64,000 bases of DNA, taken from assembly GCA_008711295.1 (NCBI GenBank), contig VUYV01000045.1:2246842-2310841 (forward strand), written 5' to 3'. This document shows, piece by piece, positions 11,401 to 25,300 of this stretch (positions are counted from its first letter, which is position 1; each line of letters begins with the position of its first letter). The position numbers were made by a program, and so were the translations under genes. Source of the stretch: Anarhynchus alexandrinus. Its lineage: Eukaryota; Chordata; Aves; Charadriiformes; Charadriidae. The notes beneath the pieces were generated by a model, which did no database searches, had not been told where the DNA came from, and saw only the letters and a program-made list of their open reading frames with translations.

Positions 11401-14400
11401 TCCATGCAACCTATGTTTTCATGTGACTTTGCAAGAAAGAGGAAGATATTATCAGAGAGAGATCATTATGCTGTGAAACTTGTGGGCTGTGCTTCCAATT
11501 TTTCCCTGGCTTTCTATCAAACGTCCTCATATTTAGTTTCAGTCTCATATTGTCCTGCGTTATGTTTTGGGAAATATAATGCCAGGTTTGTACTGTAATC
11601 ACTGGGTTAGAGTCGAAATAGTTTAAATGTGCACCTTTCTTTCTGAGGCTCTGCTACAGCTTTGGCCTATCGCCCTCCTTTTCTGAATTTCTGAGGGGGG
11701 AGTAAAAAGGTTAAATAGAAATTACCCAAAAAGAGTGATGAAAGCACTGTTTAACATCTTACACCGCAGCTCTGCAAATATTGAGTCCCGATACCATTTG
11801 CAAGCATACACGGTTTGCTTGCCTTCTAGCAGCTGGTATTTTTGATGTGTAGAGTGGTTGTTTGCAGTGGGGATAAAATGGGGTAGAAAATGTTGAGGAA
11901 GTGAAGCATCATTATACTCCTATAATACATTAAAAAGACAATATGAGTGCCAATGGATGTATTGTTTTAATAACAATTTGTATTCTACCAGTATCAGCCA
12001 ATATATTACAGACATTTTGTGACAGGAAGGACCGCATCTTAGAATTCGAAAATAAGGGAAAATAGCATAAATTTAATAAAAAGATATGGATGGGAACCAG
12101 GTCACCCCCAGTGCTTCAGAAACGTGGTATAAAGTGTAAAGCCAAAGGGGACCAGCAGTATCGAACTCGCGGCAGCTCCTCTTGCTGCAGCGTCTGCAGG
12201 AACCCCGATGGGTCCACAGCAAAGCAGGGCTTTCTTTCGCAGCACTTGCTGCACATGGTCTCTCCTAGCTCTGGATCTTGTTTTCTGGTGGCTAATTAAA
12301 AGAAACTTTATTATTCTTGATCTTAACTATTCTCTTTTTTTTTTTTTCTCCTTTTCCCCTCAAAGCTGCTGCTCTGCTAAAGAAATCTGCTTAAATTAAG
12401 CTGTCTGTGCCAAGTGAAATCATTCAATTATTGGTGCTTTTTGGTCTTTCCTTTGAATAAACAGAGCCTTCCTGACGGCAGGGCAGTTCCTCAGGAATTC
12501 CTTTATGGTGAATTAGGCAGGGCAGTGATGAATAACTGGGGGCAAAGGACACTCTGAGCAGCGAACCAAATTGATTACCTAAGTCCTCAGCTAACTTCTT
12601 TAGGGCAATTTTGGATGGGCCCCGGTATCCTCTAAGGCATAGGTGGAGCCTAATCTCCCCCCAGGGGCCCACTCTTGTTAATGTTTTCTGCCGCCTTATC
12701 TGCCGTGCGTGTGTGCAGCTGTAGAGGGCTAGACCTGTGTCATGAGTTACGGGTTTGCAAGAAAGACCAGAAGCTGGCGTCTCTGCACAGTCGCGCCCAT
12801 GGACCCCCACTGGTGTGCGTGGGGTGGTGGCGACAGGACCTTACTGTGGCGCGCCGGTTAGTCCTGTGTCATGGCCGTCTGCCTCTTCCAGCCCCGCTGC
12901 CTGTTCACCACAGTGGCCTTCCCTCTTGGCACATCCGAAATGGCTCCAGCAGTCATGGGCTTTGCCGCATGGCCGTTCCCCATCTGGGTGCTGGAGGGGT
13001 CCAGGAGCTGCAGGGTCCAGCCTGCCCGTGCCCCCACTCACTCCCACGCCCCAGCGCAGAGAGGGCATCTACCAGGGGAACACAGCAACATGATTTCACT
13101 GTCCTGCCGTGCTTTGGGAATAGGTTAAAGAATCTGCCTATAAGCCTAGAAAGTCCCTTTACCAATATTTTCTGTTTACAGCAAACCTGTGATCTGCCAT
13201 ATCTTGTTACAGGAGAGAACAATGCATCATGGCATGGGCTATTTTTTAAGTGCACTTGATTTGGTAGCAGCCTAATGTCATCCCTACTGTCTTGAGAGAC
13301 TTGTCATTCCAAGAAGTCTTTTCTTTTATTTTTTTTTCTTTAACTTACGAGTTGAAGCTACTGAGGCTATCACCATAACAGCAGAGCATCAAGCCAGTCT
13401 GTAGGGGTGCAGAGCGTGATCCCCCCATTGTATCCTGTACAAAACTAACGTGCTGTCTGATCACAATATTGAAAGGTGAATCAAAGGTTGTTTATTACAC
13501 ATATTTTTTTCTTCCACTGTCCTTTCATCTCCTTTGAATGGTCCTCTCAAGATTAATTTAAAATATGATCCATTGTTGCCCATCTGGTTAGGTTTGAAAA
13601 GGCCCTGGATTTAATATTGAGTGCTGCTCCCTGGTGAAGACGTTGGGGACGTGATCGAAGATAAAGTGAGGAAATGGGATGTGGGACTTGGGATGAGAGC
13701 AGGAGGGAGTGATGACTTCAGCCATTTGTCTTTGCGCTGCCAGTTCACTGTGCTGGTGAGAAGCTACTTCAGCACCGTCTGTTTTTTTCAGAGTTAGACT
13801 GATGATGAAATATGCTGCTTCTTATGGAAACTATTCACACTTATTGTGAAATAGACCTCAAAGTGGATTTAGGAGCATCCCCACTGTTGCTTTCCAAACA
13901 GCATGGACCCGAATGGATCAGTCTTTATTCCTGTGCAGCCCCTAGGCACTTGTTCCTTACCTTTTCTCTGAAAGAAGAATCTTCAAAGGATGCCAAGTTT
14001 TGAGGGTAACCTTAGTGCACAGGCTTTAATCAAACCTGCACCTCAGGTGCCCACATAGCACAGAAATTCAGTGCCTGCTGGGGAATCATTTTTGGTCTTT
14101 AATTTTTTTAATTTTTATTTTAAATGGAGTGTTCCAGGGGGAGATAGGAGAAGCAGCAGATGAAAGATACACAGGACAGCAGTTAAAGTTTCCTGTGCTC
14201 ACCGGTGGCAGATTGGCATGCATAGTTTAGATTTACTCTTAATTTCCAGCTTCTTGCAAGCAATTGCTACTTCTAGTGACAAGTCTCCTGGAAGAGTAAG
14301 TTTTTTCTTGGAAGAAAGAGGAAGAGGAAGCATTGCGAGAAGCTATATTTCATCCTCTTGTATATACAGAACGGAAGCAAGTTCTGACACCGGCATCTTT

Positions 14401-17400
14401 CTGCTTCTGGGATTAAGTTCTCCTGCTCTGTGAAAATGTTTTCTGGGGCAATATGCTTCCCTCCGGTAAATATTTAACTAGCTGCATCTTCATTGGTATT
14501 AAATGAGGAACTACCCTGCTATAGATGACACATACCTATCTTGGGATTTGTGCCTCTTGTTCATTAAATTGAGCAGAAGTGGTAGATGATGTGTGGAGAG
14601 ACACAAGGAAAGGGAAAGGCTGAGTGGGAAACAAGGTTCATAGACTGTCCAGATCCATTTTTTTTCTTGTCATGACCTTATGCAGAAAGTCAGTCTGATG
14701 TAGACTCACAGGTTGCCTGGTACAGAGGTCACACATGGAAGAGTTTGTCACATGCTAAATTTTGTGTTCAGTTTCTTTGCTTCTTAGTGCGATTTGTTGG
14801 AGAAGCTCATAGGAGCATGGGAAGCTTGGCTGGGCTCTGGCCAAGGAACTGCAGCTGGTCGCCTAATTACAAAAAGGGAAAATGATATACAGGCCTGTGG
14901 GGATCTGTCAGGCACAGATTTATTGGGCAGGATGGAGAGGGACTTAAAGCTATCGCCTCCTCTCAGTCTCCCCCTCCCCATACAGTGCACGTGCACTGAG
15001 TTCCATGATACTTTTGCAGCTATGTGAAAGTCATCATCTGGAGCACCCTTATCATCTCCCTTCTCCCTGGTTCCTGCCCAGTTTTCAGCTCCTCCAAGTT
15101 CCAATTAATGGCTGCATAATGCCGGAAATAACATGTGAAATAATTTTATCCATATCAAAATAAGGGATTCTGCAGTTTAGGACTGCTAAGTGATACTCCG
15201 ACCACCTTTGCTGCTCCTATGCTGCCTCAGACATCAGTAAGGAAAAACACGTCAAGATTGCCACTGGTAAAAACAAGCGAAGAACCCATGTGTGCTGGCT
15301 GCAGCAGCACCAGCTAGTTGGAATAGTTAAAAAGAAGAAAATAAAGAAAAAAAGTTTGTCAAACGTGAAATTTCTTGATTTATACTGATTTCTGCAAAAC
15401 TTGGGTCCCCAACCAAGTTCTTGGAGCAGTGCCTGGGGAGGAAGAGGGAGAGGGACCAGGTCATATCGGGAGTCTCTGCGCTTTTCTCTTGAAGGACTTG
15501 CGTGTAACTTCCCTCATGATTTTTGATTATGGGAAACAGAAAGACAGGGGAGATTACAAGGAAAGCGGGCAAAAATATGCTTGTCATTCATTTGTTCAGC
15601 TCCAGGCTTTAGCTAACGTCCCTTGGACTTCTCACTGCCATTGCCCTCCCTGTACAGCCGAGCCCCCTCGCGGGGACTGCAGGAAGAGGTGGGCAGCAAG
15701 GACACAAGTTTTGTGCTGTATGTCTAACACACTCACAACTCTGAGGACAGGGTTTGTCCCAAACTGTTTTGAAGAAAATTCATAGCTGGGAGTGAAATTC
15801 TGGCTCTGCAGTAAGTGACCTCATGTTAATTTTGATCTAGCTGGGATTTCACCTTTAGGAATGTGAAAGAAAATTCATCAGAAAAGAAGTGCTTTTTAAA
15901 GGGAGTAAGCATCAGTTAAGCCTCAGTAGGATAAAGATGTTTTAAAAGTTAAACTTGTGCTTAAAATGCTTTTCTGAGGTTTTTCATAAATGGAAACTCT
16001 GAGTGCTCCATTTGTGTACTCTGGCTGCAGTATTCTGGAGTGTATGCGCCACACTAACATATGTTTTTCAAAGCTGAGGGGACTATTGCGTATTATGTCA
16101 TTCTTCATTTCATGACACTGTTGATGCAAACCAGGACAGGAAGCTGGCTGGGATCACGATATATCACTTCTAGTTCTTGTCTTTTTTTCTTTTCTTTTTT
16201 TTTGTTGTCTCTTCTCCTTGCTTTCTGGAAGGAAAAAAACCCAACATTAAAGCAAAAAAAGAAAGAACAGACTTTGAAATCTAAGTGGATAAATGCTTTC
16301 CTTCTGAGAGAAACTGTGCATTTTCTCTAGTCTCCCTTACAATGTAACTCTTGATGGAAAAAAAGGCCCAAACAACTAAAAGTAGTGTTAAAAATTGTTT
16401 TATAGCTACTGTTTCCTTTTTGACCTTGCTGCTTGACTGTGATTACAGGAGAAGCTGACCAAGAGATCTCAAGAGTTGCAGCTTCCTGGGATTGTCTGTC
16501 ATAGGGATGAAGAGCAAAAGAATAGCTTTCCGTTGTGAAGTATGTGCCAGTATACTTTAAAGTGTCCTTAAAAGACTTTTCTTTGGACATAATCAAGTGG
16601 ATTCAAGGACCCAGGAGGCCAGACCAACAAACAGATATCAGTCCTCAAGCTATTTTTAAAAAAATGAAAGTCAGCAATTGATCTCGGTAACATTTCCTGT
16701 GTAAAATACTGGCATGCCTTTTGGTGCTCGTTTGCTATCCGGGTTGTTTACATTAGGAAGCAGGGTGACCTAAAGAATTAAGCATTTCTTTGAGGAAGCA
16801 GTGTTCCTTTACGGTGAATATATAAAGTCTCCCCTCCAGCGAGCAGCTGGAATCCAGCAGTGGGAGGCAGTAGGATTGATCTTCTGCTTTTCCTTAATGT
16901 CCCAGTCCTCTTTTCAACTATCACTTTACTGAGACAGTGCTGTCTTGATTTATCTCAGGGCCAGGACAAAAGCGTTTCCCTCGCTGACCTTGAATTTCTT
17001 CAGCCCTCTCCATCTGCTGGTTTGATGTTTCGGGCTGGATGTGCTCATCTTCCCGGCAAACGCAGAGCCCGGCCGCTGACTGGCCTTGCTTACAGTCTCT
17101 ATTTGCAGTCCTTGCGGCTCGAATGCTTTGCTCCAAAAGCTGTACGTGGAGGAAGGGCAGCTATTATGTTCAGCAATTTTGGTTAATTTTTACTTGGAAT
17201 AACAATATTTTTATTTCCTTACGCTCCGGCGGGATCGCTGTCATGTAAATGCTAGTGTACATGCTTCACTGTCAGTGAAATTGGTGCCTAGGGTATCAAG
17301 ATGGAACCCTTTCATGTTCTTTTCTCTGCTGCTGAGGTATCGCATCTGTAGTTGCGTAGCTGGCTGCATACTGAAAACGTTTGTTTTCATCTGGAAAGTG

Positions 17401-18816
17401 ACTCATGCCCAGTTAAATTGCAAGTAGCAGTGCCACGAATTCATCGCTTGCCTGGCTGTATGAATGGGCGTAAGGAGGCTGTGCCCTGCCCTTGGGGGGC
17501 TTCATGTCGCCTTTCCCCCTCTTTTCAAAATGGGGTTTATTCTCTTCTGGAAAAATAACAATAATAAGCGTTAGTCATCTTTTCACGTTGGTATAAGATG
17601 CCTCATAGTTAAGTGCTATCACATCTAACTGCCGTCTGAGGGGAACAGCCTTGGAAAAGGAGGATTTTGGGGTCGCCTCCTCATGCAGTGCCTGCGCGAA
17701 GAGGCCCTTGACCAAGTGCAGCTATTGTGCGAGCGTGAAGCAGTAAATGGCATTTCGTTGGATTCTTATTATGCAATCGCATTACCTTCATGTGTGGGCT
17801 GGAGAGGGAAGTGGGAAGGGAGGGCAGTGCGAATCAACCCGCTTACCTCCCTGGCGGTAAACCAGAGTTTTAAATGTGAACTGATTTGGCGTAGGAGAAA
17901 GCCAGGCCAGCGTCTGACGGCTCTGACTGCAGGGTTTGCTGTGTTCAGATCCCGTATGTGTGTGGAAACTGGGCTTCATCAGCACTGGGAGGGTTTGGAG
18001 TGGCTTGTGCTGCCATGCTAAGGGTCACTTACATATGGTAGTAGTGAGCGTGTTAAATTTATTTTGTACTGGGTAGTTGTCTTCCTGGAGCTGGGTTGGT
18101 TCTCCTTGATTATTTACCATGAAAAATCTTGTTTAGCAGCTGAGAAGTACCTTTTGTGTATCAGTAAGTCACATTATACCGAGTCATTCTTATTTAAACA
18201 TTTGTATGATTGTACCTAATTTTAGCAAATTCTTAATTTGGCACTTTCATGTGTACATTTATGCATGACGTTTTCATGGCTTGTTAATCTGTTAGTTGTG
18301 TCAAATTCTAATTTTTGGAAATTTGAGTTATATTTGAAACGGATAAATGATGCATTTATTTTAGTTTGTTGACCAGAACATCTTAAATGTGGCTACAAGA
18401 GAACAGAGAAAGTTTATCAAAGTATGCAGTTATTTAACTGAAGTAACTAAAGTTAGTTCAAAAGAACCATGGAAGTGCAGCTCTGCTGCCCTCCTTCCCA
18501 GCCCCTTCCATGCCAGCTGGGTGAGAGAGAGACGGTGGGGAGAGAAGCTAGAAATCAGCAGACCCCTAATGTACCCCCATCCGTAGGCACTGGAGTTCTC
18601 CTGGCCTCCAGCTCCTTATGAAAAGAGCAAATTATGGTAAGTATGGAGGCAACTAAATGATACCCGGAAGTCATGCGGTGTTGAAGAAAAGGAGCAAGCG
18701 ATGAGTATTTGAGGACAGAGTTGAGGAAAAAGATTAAAATTTGCCAGGTGGAAGACGTTTTTTAAAGTAAGTTAAAAGGAGGGATACTAAGATATATGAT
18801 CTGAACACCAGTGGGC
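5411..18816. other. Non-coding DNA without a recognised gene
   Basis: Unique AT-rich sequence alternates with GC-richer patches (about 8000-8900, 9940-10170, 12600-13100). It contains short simple repeats, including an ATTT run at about 6726-6746 and a 12-bp tandem pair at 7041-7064. I saw no TIAM2 exon, tRNA or other conserved product. Open frames in the GC-rich patches occur on both strands, as expected by chance. Confidence 0.55.
7041..7064. repeat. 12-bp perfect tandem duplication
   Basis: ATTCAGAAGAGG is present twice head to tail. It is a simple local duplication with no evident function. Confidence 0.85.
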
Positions 18817-18838
18817 NNNNNNNNNNNNNNNNNNNNNN
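18817..18838. other. Assembly gap of 22 N
   Basis: A run of 22 N is followed at once by a poly-T tract of about 12 bases. The homopolymer probably caused the break. Confidence 0.98.
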
Positions 18839-19081
18839 TTTTTTTTTTTTAAACCTAATCTTGGCAAAATCAATTGTCCTAAGTGCTCTAGACTCCCCTC
18901 CCACACCCTACAGATGTTTGGTGAAAACTTTATGAACACTGAGCAATCTGTGAACTTAGCCCAGGTTTTGATAACAGTTTTATGGACTGATTATTGACCT
19001 GTGTTACTGTAGGTGTGGGTTTCCTCTTCTGTCTGCTGCTAGTGTAACTAAAACTTCCACAGATGTGGCTTTTGCAGAAAT

Positions 19082-19141
19082 AAAACAACCAAAAACCAAC
19101 AAAAAACCAAAACCAAAACCCACCAAAACCAACCCCAAAAC
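19082..19141. repeat. Low-complexity (AAAACC)-like tract
   Basis: About 60 bp made of A runs separated by CC or C, irregular but close to AAAACC units. It is a simple-sequence tract. Confidence 0.85.
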
Positions 19142-20247
19142 TTGGAGATGCTCCCTCTTAAGGCACAGCTTCAGATGAGAAAGCAAAATGGAGAACTTCC
19201 CTCCCAAAAGCTGAAGAAGGAAGTATAAGTATGTTATATGCCCGATAGAGTAATGACTTGCGGCTCTTAAGAACTGCTTATTTTGAATTCTTATAGCAGG
19301 GAAAAGCAGAGTAGATGCCACCTATTGAACCATCAGAGGAAGGAGAGCTGTGCTAGTTATTTTAACTCTTGGTTAGGCAAATAGGATTAGCTATGGTGGA
19401 TTAAAATGATCAGGTCTGAATTTTACTTTAATATAAGTAGGAGCCCAGACCATATGTCTTTGGGGAACCCCATCTGGTTTCAGGCATTTTTAGTGGGAAA
19501 ATGAGACAATTTTGATACTTTCGTCATCTGTTAAGGGTTTTTTGGGGCGAGGGGGGAGTTGCCACAGTTTCAATTTGTTCAGTTCATGAAGTTCCTGCTG
19601 GATTAATATTCTGTAAGTGAAATGTTCTGGTTTTGTTTTCCCATTTGTCAGCTTACACTGTGTTTTCTAAAGGGACAGAGACAGATTGAAAACTGAATGC
19701 TCTAGCATTCAAATAAAAAAAAAGAGACCTTAAAGTCCATCACTTCACATAGCCTTCAGTGTCTTCAGGAAAATCTGGCGTGACCATTTTTTTAGAAGGA
19801 AATAGATATTTTTTTTCCCCCTACTGTTCCCTAACTGACTTAAGTCAGTCACGCAAATCTTCCATGTGCTCTTGAAATGCAGGTTTCTGAGTTCCCCTGT
19901 GTTCCAGGGTGCTCACAGGTTCAGCATTCAGGTAATGATACAGAGGAAGCAGAGGAAGAGATTAAACTATATAAAACAGATGAATTAAACACAATGAAAC
20001 AGCCTGGTTGTCCTTTTCTCCAGCATTTCTTCCTTTGCTTCAGAATAATTGCAGTGATTTCACTGGACTTATTCCTGATGTAAAGATGCTGGTCAGGCAT
20101 AGTTATGGCGGTCTTCGTCTGTCATGCAGGTGGACCTGTAGGTGTTACCAACCAAATTGCTTTAAAGTACCACAGAAGTGTAATTTTTTTATTATTTAAT
20201 TTAAAGAAAAACCTAATGTCCATTTTAAATAAAAATCTTACATATGG

Positions 20248-20286
20248 CCTCATGGTTTAGAGTCAGCGAAGCATGAAACCATGAGG
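20248..20286. other. Perfect 11-bp inverted repeat (hairpin)
   Basis: CCTCATGGTTT (20248-20258) and AAACCATGAGG (20276-20286) are exact reverse complements around a 17-nt spacer. Pairing does not extend outward, so the stem is shorter than a typical microRNA precursor. Confidence 0.6.
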
Positions 20287-21887
20287 GTTTGCACTTAGTT
20301 TTGCTGAGAAGGGGTTCCTCTATCTTTGCCTCAGTTCTGCTATCGACCTGGAGCCTGTGAGATAAAGTTTCTGTTTTCATCTGTCACCTCATTTGGATCC
20401 TAAATGGTTACGTCACCTCATAGAGTACAAAATAACAATAGAAAACAGTAAAAATAATACCGAGCAAGACTTGTATTATAAGGGAAAGTGAAAGGAACTG
20501 GTTCTTCTGGTCCCCAGGGAGTAGAGAGGAAAAAGCAGTACAATGGCTGAGCAGTATGAGCCAAGCACAGGAAGAAGGTTGCTGTTTACAGGCTTCCTAG
20601 GAATACCTACAGAAAGCTCAGTGTAGTATGAGAAATGCAATAATACAGAAAGAAAGGAGAAAGCGATAGTTCTAAATATAACTTTGTGCATAGCAGAAGA
20701 GCCACACAGTGCTTTTCTCCAGGGAAATTGTATTTCCTGGTTAGTGAACGGTACTTATGGGGTCACCAGAAATTCTGTTTCCCAAATTAAATACACGGTA
20801 TGGTTTTCTTAGGCCGTGCTGTACACGTGCCAGAAATGCCATCTTCTGGGACTGTGCTCTGAACTCAGGCATTTACTTAACCCAGCTTCCAGCATTTTGA
20901 AAAGACTGGTCTCCCACCCCGATCATACTTGAGACAAGGTTGATTATAACTGTTTCGTATTTTCTCAACCAAGAAGACCACACGACAGAAGGCAAGACCA
21001 GATCTGCTGATTCCACTCTGTTCTTGCACAAAAAAAGTGATTTAAACAGGGAGCATCTCTCAAGAACCTTCTGTCTTGTGCGTTCATTTGTGCTGGTGCG
21101 CAAAGCAGGAGGAAAGTGCTATGTGCTGTGATTGGTCAAATTTGATGCCCAGCCTGCACTTGCAGAATAAGAGAGAGTCTTCTGTTGAGACTACTTTGAA
21201 GGGAGATGGATGTTCTTCAGGGGAATGAAAAAGCTGTAATTCTGCCTTCAGGAAATGCACATACATCCATTTGTGTTTTATATAACTTCTTGTATTTAAG
21301 AGTCAGCGAGGAAAACACGTTTTGCCTGTTATTGCCAAATAACATGCTACATGCAAATAAGGCAACTGCTTTCTCTCACAGTCTGGAATGACCTGGTGTC
21401 CACCGTAGAAACCTGTAGAAAGCAGGCATGAAAAGGGCACCAAATATCAGTAAGCCAGCAAGCTACACCTACTAGCTTGTGTTTGTAGTGACACTGGGCT
21501 TCTCTCCTTTGGAAGCACAGCTGTTGGCGAGGAAGCTCTGGTCAGACCCCTGCCAAGGTGCTGGCCAGCATCTCCATTTTCCCATCAGCCCGTGGCTAGC
21601 AAATGCTGATAAGCACTTGGCTTAAGGGCTTCTCAGCTCCTGCTGCCAGAAAGTGTGAAGATGTGTTTCTGTTCCTACTCTTGACTAAGCATCCCAGAAA
21701 CTCTGGCAGACGTTTGTGTGGAGTTTTGACAAAGTTCTCTTCCTTCTCTTGCATGTTTTTCCATCAGTACTTCTGAATCTTACCTCTGCTGCAGTAATAG
21801 TTTTCTTAAGCAATGGCAGCAAAAAACAAGAACACCCAATGCCAAACACACCAGACAAGCATTCTTCCTGCTCTTCTGTCCCTAAAC

Positions 21888-22397
21888 ACTGTTGAGTCCA
21901 CACCTGGAGTACAGTGTCCACTACTGGGCCCCCCAGTACAAAAGAGAGATAGAGTCTGATGAAGGGCCACAAGGATGATGAAGGACTGGAGCACCTTTGC
22001 TGTGAGGAAAGGCAGAGAGAGCTGGGACTGTTCAGCCTGGAGAAGGCTCAGGGGGATCTTATCAATGTGTATCAATACCTGAAGGAAGAGTGCAAAGAAG
22101 ACAGAGCCAAGCTCTTCTCAGTGGTGCCCAGTGACAGGACCAGAGGGAACAGACAAAAACTGAACCATAGGAGGTTCCCTCTGAACATCGAGAAACTTTT
22201 TTTTTTTGCTGTGAGGGTGACTGAGTACTGGCACAGGTTGCCCAAAGAATTTTTTAGTCTCCATCCTTGGACATACTCAAAACCCATTTGGACACCGTCC
22301 TGGGCAACTGGCTCTAAGTGGCTCTCCATGAGCAGGGGGGTTGGAGCAGGTGACCTCCAGAGATCCCTTCCAACCTCAGCCATTCTGTCATTCTCTG
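21888..22397 (+). repeat. CR1 LINE fragment, about 510 bp, reverse transcriptase C-terminus and 3' end
   Basis: Sense-strand CR1. It starts in the pol region (CTGGAGTACAGTGTCC), passes through a degenerate frame with the recognisable pol C-terminal pattern (R-F-P-L-N-I...F-F...R-V...W-R-L-P) and ends in the 3' UTR (GGGGGTTGGAGCAGG, CCCTTCCAACCTCAGCCATT) with an eroded CATTCTGTCATTCTCTG tail. It is a 5'-truncated, inactive copy. Confidence 0.93.
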
Positions 22398-25300
22398 AAA
22401 CCTGGCAGGACCCTTGGTTAGTTGACCATTCTCATTTATTAGTAATGGGAGTCGCTCATAGCTTCAATAGTTTATTTCCAGATACCTTGACAAAGTAACA
22501 AGGAACAACCTCAAAAATGTTTGCAATCTTTGCAAGGGTCACTGCTGAGTTCTCACTTTGGTTCCTGTTGAGGTGTTAGCTTGGTTGCTGTAACAGCTAC
22601 AAACTGCGTAACTGGGGTTAATCTGGTTTGTTAAAAGCAATGTACTGTTGCCGCACTATCGGTGTAATTTCACTCAGTTCTTCAGATGCTGGTGGGCCTA
22701 ACAGCTGTCCCCACTGGAGAGTACTTGCTGCCTGTCAGGGATGTTAAGCACTGACAGTTTATCTTAACCTTGCAAATACAGAGCACCGCACTGAAAATGA
22801 GGTCCTCTGCGTATGTTTGTGTATCTGTTCCTTTATCAGTTTCATAGTTAGCAACCTTAGTGGTTTGTTGTTGAAAAATGGTAAGTCACCAGGACATATT
22901 GCAGATTTTTATGTGGACTTTTTTCCAAAATGTCACATTTCGAGAAAAGCAATTTATTAAACACATGATTTTTGAAAAGTTTCAAGCATCCCTAATTACT
23001 AGAAGTAGCAATTTGTCCAATTTAAAATATTAGATTGGAACCACTTTGAAAACGCAGAGCTGAAATGCAAACTGTGCTGTGGATTTGATTTATTCCAGAC
23101 ACAATTAAGTGAAGCTTTGAGATCCAGACATTCCTAGTTTTTGAATATTGTTCAAAATCTAGGTCCAGACATGAATCTCGCATTGGAAGGTTGACCAATT
23201 TATGTGTCACTGGGGGATATTTAACAAGGTTTGATTGGATCTGGAAGGTAGTGACTGCCTGATATTTCTGATGAATAGAGAGGAGTTAAGGATTTCCTGG
23301 GGATGGCCCTGAGGTCATCTTGCATTTCACAAATACAGCCTGAAAGAAGAGGTTGCAGACTGTCTCATACGGTGCAAAACTAATGCCAGCGTTGGTAAAC
23401 TCAGTGTGTAGCAAGTGTGTTAAGTGAGCAGAGTGTTCTTTTTCTGTCTTTAGCACAGTTAAACAAGGTGATAGTTTGCTTTATGTAAAAGTAATCTTTT
23501 CTTGAATTTTTATATATGTATATTTACTTTATTATCTCAAATTTGCAGAAAAATAAAGATGTCATAATTTGAATGTAAGCCAATAAAAGGGATATGTTTT
23601 AATATGTTGGCTCAGGGTACGTTGCCAGCCCAGCATAAAGTCAAGGATACAATACGTAAAGTTAGGCATGTTTTTAAGGACCATACTGAAATGAAAAGCA
23701 GATCTGTGTGACTTCATCCTCTGGGTACTTTCACTGCTTTCGGCCTCATCCAAAGCCCACAGAAGTCAGTGGGAGCCTCTCTATTATCTGCAGTTGACTT
23801 GGATTGGGCTCTATCTTAGTAATGCCATTATGTCAGCAATAATATTTCAGGAAGCTGAAAGGCAGCTCGATAAGGTGGGAGCGAGCAGGCAGGACTCAGA
23901 AATCACTGCTGCAGAGGAGACTCTTCACGCAAGCCTGAGTGTTGTTTAGAAAGAGTTAGAGGACTTCGGAAAAACAGATCTGCTTCTGCAAATTGCTTAG
24001 GGATACTGAAGTCAAAGAGCATCCAAACATTGCTTTGTGGCTTGCCTTTACTGCAAATAGAGCTAATGTTTCATTATATATGGAAAAATGCTATAGTATT
24101 CCCCTCTGGGCCTCATGGAAAAAGTGAACCAACAGGAACGTTAATTGTAACCCCTTTCTCAGATGCCAGGAAAGAGTCCTTGAGGCTGCCATACCCTAAC
24201 AAGATATCCTGTTGAGGTCAAGAAATTTTTTTTTTCTTCCCTGATCTGAGCTCTCCACCTCAGGCAAGGAGAAAGGAACTCAAATTAGTTGAGAGAAAAT
24301 AGGAAACAGAAAATGCTGAATCTCCACTTGTTAATTCACATTAAACTCTGGGATATGCGTGCGGAAAGGCTTGTGTAGTTCCTGCAGCCTTCATGGTTGC
24401 AGGGAAGAGCCTCTGTGCCTGGATGGCAGCAGGGTGACGGTGCCTGGCCGGCTCCTCTCCGGGGGGAGCGCAGCACACGGGAGGGGGTGCAAGTGGGGCT
24501 GGGCTGGGACCGGGGCATGCAGAATTTCACAATGACCCAGACGTTATGAACTTCTGCGCATTGGGGTATTAAGGATTACATCCTTAAGTGGCTTAGCGTT
24601 GAAGGCAGTAAGTATGGGCAAAGAGGACCTCGGAAACCCCTGGTCCCTGATTCTCTTTTGTCCCTGAGCTGGGAACTAAAGCCCAGCTCTGCTGCCCTCC
24701 CCGCAGCTCAGACTGGAAGTGGGAAAGGATGCCCTGTACGCGGCAAGGGGAAGAGGAAATCCCTGGCCACATGACTTTGTGCAGATGGTCTTAGGCTTCT
24801 CGCATAATCCTACGCTTTTGTTTCTTGGGAGGGACCCCACCTCTCCCCTGCCTGAGTGTAAGCATGTGTAGGAGGCTCAGTGGGGGGAGTCTTGTTGATT
24901 TAATTATTCCTTACATGTTGTTTGCCTGTGTATGGGACAATTGAGCCCGTAATAATCAATCTTGCATGCTCTCAAACAGGAAAATGCTACATATGATCTA
25001 AGCTGCATGCTGAAATGTGGTTATTGGAAATGAATTTTATGGCTGAATAGGCCGGCATCGTGTTGTCTCTTTGCTTTTTGGGGCTTTTAGTTATTTATTC
25101 ACAATGTCATGCCCGCAAAATATTTTATGTCTTTCCATTTAGCTCGCTGACTTAATCTTCTGCTTCTGGAAATGTTTATATACAGATGACAAAATATAGA
25201 TTTTCTATGTAAACTGGTGGCTTATTTTTTGTTCATGTTAATTGAAAGGCTTATCTCTGTAGCATCTTTTTAAAGAATGGGAAAAGAATTTCCCGAACTA

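Larger units (their letters stand above)
18839..21887. other. Non-coding DNA without a recognised gene
   Basis: AT-rich unique sequence with an A/CCAAAA-type low-complexity tract and one hairpin, listed separately. No gene signature was recognised. Confidence 0.55.

Noticed and set aside
12675..13259. 194-codon plus-strand open frame
   Set aside because: The composition reflects local GC content, several frames overlap on both strands, and there is no known domain or conserved motif.
21959..22498. 179-codon plus-strand open frame
   Set aside because: It is the degenerate C-terminal part of the CR1 reverse transcriptase ORF running on into flanking DNA, not a host gene.
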